DNA from: Gryganskiella cystojenkinii
Lineage: Eukaryota; Mortierellomycota; Mortierellomycetes; Mortierellales; Mortierellaceae
DNA length: 40,534 bases
Assembly (NCBI GenBank): GCA_015852425.1
Contig: JAAAIG010000294.1
Coordinates: 1 to 40,534, forward strand
Direction: 5' to 3'
The first letter of the stretch is position 1, and each line of letters starts with the position of its first letter. Of this stretch, positions 35,221 through 40,534 are shown in pieces. The notes beneath the pieces are model-generated. The model did not search any database. It was not told the origin of the DNA and saw only the letters and a list, made by a program, of their open reading frames with translations. Position numbers and translations under genes: made by a program.

Positions 35221-35475
35221 GCTTGTTATATGATTCCTGACCAGTTGTTGTTAGGAGGAGTCCAGTCTAGATGAGATGAAGAATAAAGGATCGCGTTCAT
35301 CAAAGTTGTGCTGAGCGTTGACCCTGCTGAGGTTTTGATCACCTGACCAATTGCAACGTCATGGATAAATCACGTGCGTCCTGTTTGTTGCTTTTATTAT
35401 TATTTTTTTTGCCATCGTTTTCCATTTCTATCGCTTGCGCCTCATCCCTTGACCATCCACTTCCTATTACAAATC
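35221..35475. promoter_or_regulatory. Bidirectional promoter, prefoldin 3 / KH protein
   Basis: Only 255 bases separate the two divergent ATGs. The interval contains CCAAT at 35347-35351 and the palindrome CACGTG at 35371-35376, 25 bases apart, followed by a T-rich leader on the KH side. A second CACGTG lies just inside prefoldin exon 1 (35202-35207). CCAAT and CACGTG are recognised in fungi by HAP-complex and Cbf1-type bHLH proteins respectively; binding here is inference. Confidence 0.5.
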
Positions 35476-38400
35476 ATGCCTTCTGATTCACCCGCACCTG
35501 GCGCCCCTCCTGCTGCCAAGGTCGACTTTTCCTCGGTCATGGCCAACGTTAAGGCTATTGCTGCCAAGCATGGCATTGCTGCCTCGGTTGCCCAGCCACC
35601 TGTTGCTGCTCATACTTTGACCGCTGCTTCTGGATATGGTGCTCCGCCACCAAAGCGTCCCTATGAAGATGACTCGTCATATGGTCGCCACGATGACCGT
35701 GAGGATGATGGATACGGAAAGAGAATGGCTTATGATTCTGGCCGAGGTAAGTCTCCAAGGGACTCAACAAAAAGGACTTTTGTTCAAGCTGAAAAGACGA
35801 GATGATTTTGAAATTGATGTTACTCTTTACTATTTGTCCTTTATAGACTCTGCCCCTATTCATCGCCCCGGTCTCGGAGCACAGATCTCCCACTATGCAC
35901 CCCCTATGCGCAACGAACACTCTATCCAAGAAGAGATGGGCGTCCCTGGAAACCTCGTCGGATTGATTATTGGCCGTGGAGGAGAGAACCTGAAGAGAAT
36001 CGAACGTGAGACAGGGTGCAGAGTCCAGGTCTCTCAAGGTACAGTGAACTGTGAAATACATTAACGGAGATAACGCTCTTTTTAGTCATTTTAACTGAAA
36101 GTCAACTTTTTCTCTCAATCTGTCAATAGACGGAAACCCTGGAGATCGCGAACGCTTCATCAACATCATTGGTCAACCTGCTGGAATCGCTGATGCCAGA
36201 CGCCAGATTCAGGAAATTGTCGTCAGCTCCCAGAGCGGTGATCGCGGTGGAAGCTACGGCGGTGGTGGATACGGCCCTGGTGGCGGCGGCGGCGGCGGAC
36301 AATACGGGATGGGTGGAGGATATGGCCGCAACAGCTCCAGCATTCAGATTCCCAGCGCCAAGGTCGGTCTTGTGATCGGACGTGGTGGCGAGACTATTCG
36401 TGACCTCCAGGAGAGAAGTGGCGCTCGTATTGCTGTGACCCCGTCACCCCAGGACCATGACTCGACAACACGTACGGTCACCCTTACCGGAGATGACCAG
36501 GCCATTGACCGTGCCAAGACCTTGATCGAGGAGATTGTCAACGATCTTGCTCCCAGAGGAGGCTACGGTGGTGGAGGATTCCAAAACACCCCTCCCGTGA
36601 CTATGACAGTTCCCCAAGAGTCTATCGGTCTGGTTATCGGACGTGGAGGCGAGACTGTCAAACAACTCCAGATTCAGTCCCGCGCAAAGATTCAAGTCCA
36701 ACAGATCGAGCACGGCATGCCACCTCCAGCAGACAGAACCATCAACCTCTTTGGGCCCCCCGAGGCTGTCGAATATGCCAAACAGCTCATCATGGAGAAG
36801 GTTTCCGGATCGGTAAGTTACTTGCTTTACATGGACATTTTTTGGTTGGGAAACGAGAGGCGGGTTATTGTGTGTGTCTGAATAAGAGGCGATAAAATGT
36901 GGATATCCGTTTATTTCAATTACGACAGCGTTCGGATATGGGCGAGAAATTTGGGAACAGGGATGCCACTTTTATTTTGAAAGAGCGATATTCATGGACA
37001 TACTCGGACGAAATCGACTCGGGACCCATATTCTCTCAAACTACTGCTACCACCGACGTTTCACGGACCCGGCATTGATCACTGGGCTGTTGTCCGTACA
37101 GATACCGTTGACATCGCCTTCATTTCTGTATCCTCCCTTTTTGGGTTCTTGACACAAAAATACAAAAATACGATAACATTTGAGGACTCAGGGGAGGAGT
37201 AGGTTTTCCACATTCAAAAGGTCTCGTATATTCTATGGAATGCTTTTTTTGCAATGCCTTGAATGTCCTGTTGGTTGTTACGAGAATTTTTCTTCCTTCC
37301 CCAGCTTCATGGACGACCAGCACAATCAGAGGATGCAAAGGACGTTACGACCAGCAGATCCAAGTGTATTCACTTGTGCACCTTCAACTTTACCTCTCGG
37401 GATTTACATTTTGGGAGATGGTGGCGCACGATATTACTTCCGAGGGAATCATTGCGTCCAACACTGGCGCTACTCTCGGAAGTGAGTAAGTCTATTATAG
37501 GTCAAATTGAAATTGATGAATTTTCCTGTTTTTTTTCTCCCTCTTCTCTCCCAACCCGTATGTTTGTTGCATGTCCTTCACTATGCATGTTCCTCGCTAT
37601 GTCTTGCTATTGCCTGTATCAACTACTCAACTTGCTCCCTACAACAACAAAACCGACCAAATCGACAAACTTCTCGACAACGACGACCCATCTTCGATTG
37701 TATTTGAATTTTTTGCTCTTGGCTTCCTTGTCTTGACTTGATGATGAATCTCGTTGTATGAATGCATTCGTGGTTACTTGCAATAGCGTGATGGCGATCG
37801 CTATGGTGGCCGTGAACAAGGGTAAACGAATGAAACGAGTGCTATCTTGGTATTTGTTTATCGTGGTATTTTTTTTCAGGTCCTAATTGCTCGACTTTCC
37901 TTTCGATTGCTTCAATAGTGGATATGGTGGAAGTGCAGGTGGATATGGAGGATACCAACAACAGCAATATGGACAGTCGGGACCATCATCAGCATCAGGC
38001 GGCTATGGACAATATGGCAGTTATGGCGCACCTGCTCCCGTGGCAGCAGCAGCAGCAGTACCCGCCGCCGCCGCCGCTACTGGCTACACCCCCGAGCAAC
38101 AGGCCGCGTATGCCCAGTACTACGGTTACCAGTACAATCCAGGTATGTTTCTGGCAATTTTTTTTGCAATTTTTTTCTTTATTTTGTATGGACCTTTCAA
38201 TAACCGCTACTCTCTTCATTTTGTAATAGCGTACCCTTATGGAGCAGCGCCTTCAACGTCGACTGCGCCTTCGACTGCTGCACCTGGAGCCGATACATCC
38301 GCTGCGTCCTCTGCTGCTGCCCCCAGCTACGGAGCCTATTACGGAGCTGCTGCTTACGGAGCTGTTGCAGCTGCTACTTCGGCCGCTCCTGCAGCTCCTG

Positions 38401-38819
38401 CTTCTGCCGCAACGACCACCACAACCACGGGTGCTGATGTTACTGCGACCACTACCTCTGCTGCGCTTTCCTCGTCGACTGCACCAACCACCGATTCCGC
38501 TACCGCCGCCGCCGCTATGCCCGATTACTCTGCCTACTATGCTCAGCAGGGATACAGCGCCGAGGCTTACCAACAGTACTACAGCCAATACTATGGATAC
38601 CAGCAGCCTGCTGCTACTGGAACGACTGAAGCGGCCGCTGGTACAACTACGGCTCCTGCAGATGGTTCTTCTATCACCGCTGCTACGACAGATACTCCTG
38701 CACTGACGGCTGAAGGAACCGAGGGTGCTTCTTCAACAATCGAATCTGCACCTGCACCTGCCACTGACGCTACCGCCGAGTCGACGGATGCTGCGCCCGC
38801 GTCTGCTGAAGACAAGTAA
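35476..38819 (+). CDS. Triple KH-domain RNA/ssDNA-binding protein, FUBP/KSRP-like
   Basis: Likely post-transcriptional or single-strand DNA regulator. Exons 35476-35746, 35847-36038, 36130-36812, 37787-37821, 37919-38142, 38230-38819; 664 residues. Three KH domains, each with the GRGG loop: GNLVGLIIGRGGENLKRI (about 122-150), KVGLVIGRGGETIRDL (about 226-295) and SIGLVIGRGGETVKQL (about 311-380). A Gly-rich linker lies between KH1 and KH2. The C-terminal half is Gly/Tyr/Gln- then Ala/Thr/Ser-rich with tyrosine-rich motifs (AYAQYYGYQYNP, DYSAYYAQQGY, YYSQYYGY) like the low-complexity tails of FUBP and FUS-type proteins. The N-terminal 90 residues include PPPKRPYEDD. The intron after KH3 is 974 bases, far longer than the others, and exon 4 is only 35 bases, so an alternative exon there is possible. 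Confidence 0.88.
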
Positions 38820-39098
38820 AAGACAAGAAAGAGGATATATTTGGAAGGTTTTTTTTTATTTTTTGTGAAAAAAAAAAATGAATTGGAAAATTTGCTAATT
38901 ACTTTTCTTGCTGGTCTGAACAAAAAAAAACAAAAAAATACAAGACAAATGGTTGATATTACAGTTATGATGTTGATTTTTTTTTATTGCGAAACGGTAG
39001 AGGATGGAGAGTGTTGCATTGTATTGTTGGGGCTTGATCGAATTGATCGGTTTGATCGGGGTTGTTGTGTGATGTTGAATCGCGACTTTTTTTTTTTT

Positions 39099-40534
39099 TT
39101 ATGTTGATGGGGCACCAAGGAGGACAGAGTGCTGTCCACCACCGGCAACTCTGTAGATAGTGACACCATCGACCTGTTGACCTTGCAACTTCAAAGGCTT
39201 CTCGACATCCTCCTCTTTGCCGTTACCACAGGCCAACATCTCTCCGAAACCCCAGGCGTAGACCTCTCCGGCTCTGGTGAGGGCCAAGGTATGGTTGGAT
39301 CCGACAGAGATGGCCTTGACCTCGGGGATATCGATGATTAAGGTCGGTTCACGAATAGCTTTCTTATGAGACTCTGTGGTCTCCTCACCTGGCTTTTCCG
39401 TGTAGCCAAGACCCAACTGATGGGAGTCGGAACGTCCAAATCCATAGAGCTTTCCTTCCTGGGTCAAGGCGATAGTATGATGTTCACCACCCTGAATGTC
39501 TTGAATCTTGATGTCTTTGAGTGCGTCAATGGGAGCGACGGAAGGGACCTCATCGACGGTGACATCGTCGTTTCCGCATTGGCCATAGGTGTTGAGGCCC
39601 CAGGCATAGGCCTTTCCGTCCTTGTCAATACCGAAGGAATGGTAGGCACCAGCACCAACCTTGACAAAGCGCTTGGAGCCGACGGATTCGGGAGTCAATC
39701 CGTTCAAAATACGACGGGCGACGATGCGACGACCGAGTTGCTTCTGTTGACCGTTACCCCAGGAAAAGATGGCGCCGGTGTGATCGAGGGCGAGGACGTG
39801 GTCGGTACCGGTGGCGATGTCGACAACGTTGGCGAGATGGTTGACTTTGGTGGGTAAGTCTTGAACTTCCTTGTCCTTGGAGTGGCCCAAGATACCCTCA
39901 GCACTCTAATTTTTTTTTAAAAAAAAAAAAAAAATAGTAATAATTTGGTGGCGCAAGATTTATGGAAGGCGAGGCAGGTTAGAAACTTTAACTTTTTCCT
40001 TTTGTAGATTGGATCAATCACCTCTCCTTTGAAGAACAAGTAAAAACGTACTCGGAAGGTTCCCCAGGTGTAGACATCGCCTTCCTCCGAGAGCGCGACT
40101 GTGAGCGAGTCTGAACAGGCAACCTTGACAATCCTGACATCGTCCAAGCCCTCGACAGGCAAGGGCGTGAACTCATCTCCTGAACGACCCAAGGTCTTTT
40201 GATCGTTGACTCCCCAGGACCAGAGCTATTTGGACATGAATAGGAAAAGATAAAGTACACATGCAAAGGGTGGAAGAAAATATGAGCAAAAAAGAAAAAA
40301 AGAAGCACGATTGGAAAGCATAACAATATTCCTACAGATTCATCTCTTTGCATGGCAGGCTGAGCTTTTTTTTTTCTTTTTTTCTCTTCTTACCTTTCCA
40401 GATGCAGTCAAAGCCATGTTGTGCAAACCTCCGGCGGCAATGTCAACGATATGATGATCGTTCAGAGTCGCTACATTGGCAGGCTTTTTGCGGAGAAGGA
40501 TATCCTCTCCGAGTCCCAACTGAGCACAATCACC
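39099..40534 (-). CDS. RCC1: RCC1-type guanine nucleotide exchange factor for Ran (5' end outside window)
   Basis: Chromatin-bound exchange factor that loads Ran with GTP, setting the nuclear transport gradient and spindle cues. Three exons visible: at least 40534-40394 (truncated), 40225-40052, 39905-39099; 373 residues here, beginning mid-protein at CAQLGLGEDILLR. The sequence is a series of RCC1 repeats of about 50-60 residues with recurring GG.H...L...G.....WG: for example IAAGGLHNMALTASGKLWSWG, ACSDSLTVALSEEGDVYTWG, IATGTDHVLALDHTGAIFSWG, VGAGAYHSFGIDKDGKAYAWG, IQGGEHHTIALTQEGKLYGFG and ISVGSNHTLALTRAGEVYAWG. At least one repeat and the N-terminal nuclear signal should lie beyond 40534. 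Both introns are in phase 0. Confidence 0.94.

Overview
The window is fungal nuclear DNA, most likely from an early-diverging fungus of the Mortierella/Mucoromycota type (inference). What is seen: intron-rich protein genes with short GT-AG introns, mitochondrial and cytosolic housekeeping proteins, and no bacterial-type operons, rRNA, CRISPR array or recognisable transposon. Several families present here (PduO-type cobalamin adenosyltransferase, DENND11/LCHN, MFSD5) are characteristic of animals and early-branching fungi and are generally absent from yeasts, which drives the lineage guess.

Layout: (1) 75-3165, minus, Ca2+/calmodulin-dependent protein kinase with 11-nt and 8-nt microexons. (2) 3489-5423, minus, MFSD5-type transporter. 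(3) 5783-9139, minus, intronless 1118-residue disordered protein of unknown function. (4) 9697-13517, minus, CSC1/OSCA/TMEM63 mechanosensitive channel. (5) 14192-17354, minus, NAD-dependent glutamate dehydrogenase. (6) about 19269-20802, plus, ATP:cob(I)alamin adenosyltransferase. (7) 21076-21989, minus, complex I subunit NDUFA13/GRIM-19. (8) 24536-26348, plus, S-adenosylhomocysteine hydrolase. (9) 27113-28859, minus, Psr1/SCP-type phosphatase. (10) 31442-33990, minus, DENND11/LCHN homologue. (11) 34363-35220, minus, prefoldin subunit 3. (12) 35476-38819, plus, triple-KH RNA-binding protein, divergent from prefoldin across a 255-bp shared promoter. (13) 39099-40534, minus, RCC1, cut by the window end.

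The neighbours do not form an obvious pathway. They are ordinary housekeeping and signalling genes: calcium and osmotic signalling (kinase, CSC1, Psr1-like phosphatase), mitochondrial metabolism (glutamate dehydrogenase, NDUFA13, cobalamin adenosyltransferase) and methyl-cycle chemistry (S-adenosylhomocysteine hydrolase). All exon joins were made by eye: a GT-AG pair was accepted only where it kept the reading frame and restored family-conserved residues. The long gaps (17.4-19.2, 22.0-24.5 and 28.9-31.4 kb) hold homopolymers, microsatellites and polypurine tracts, plus one stretch that looks like decayed coding sequence. The most unusual observations are the kinase microexons, one of which encodes the centre of the catalytic HRDLK loop. 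I found no convincing new multi-gene system.
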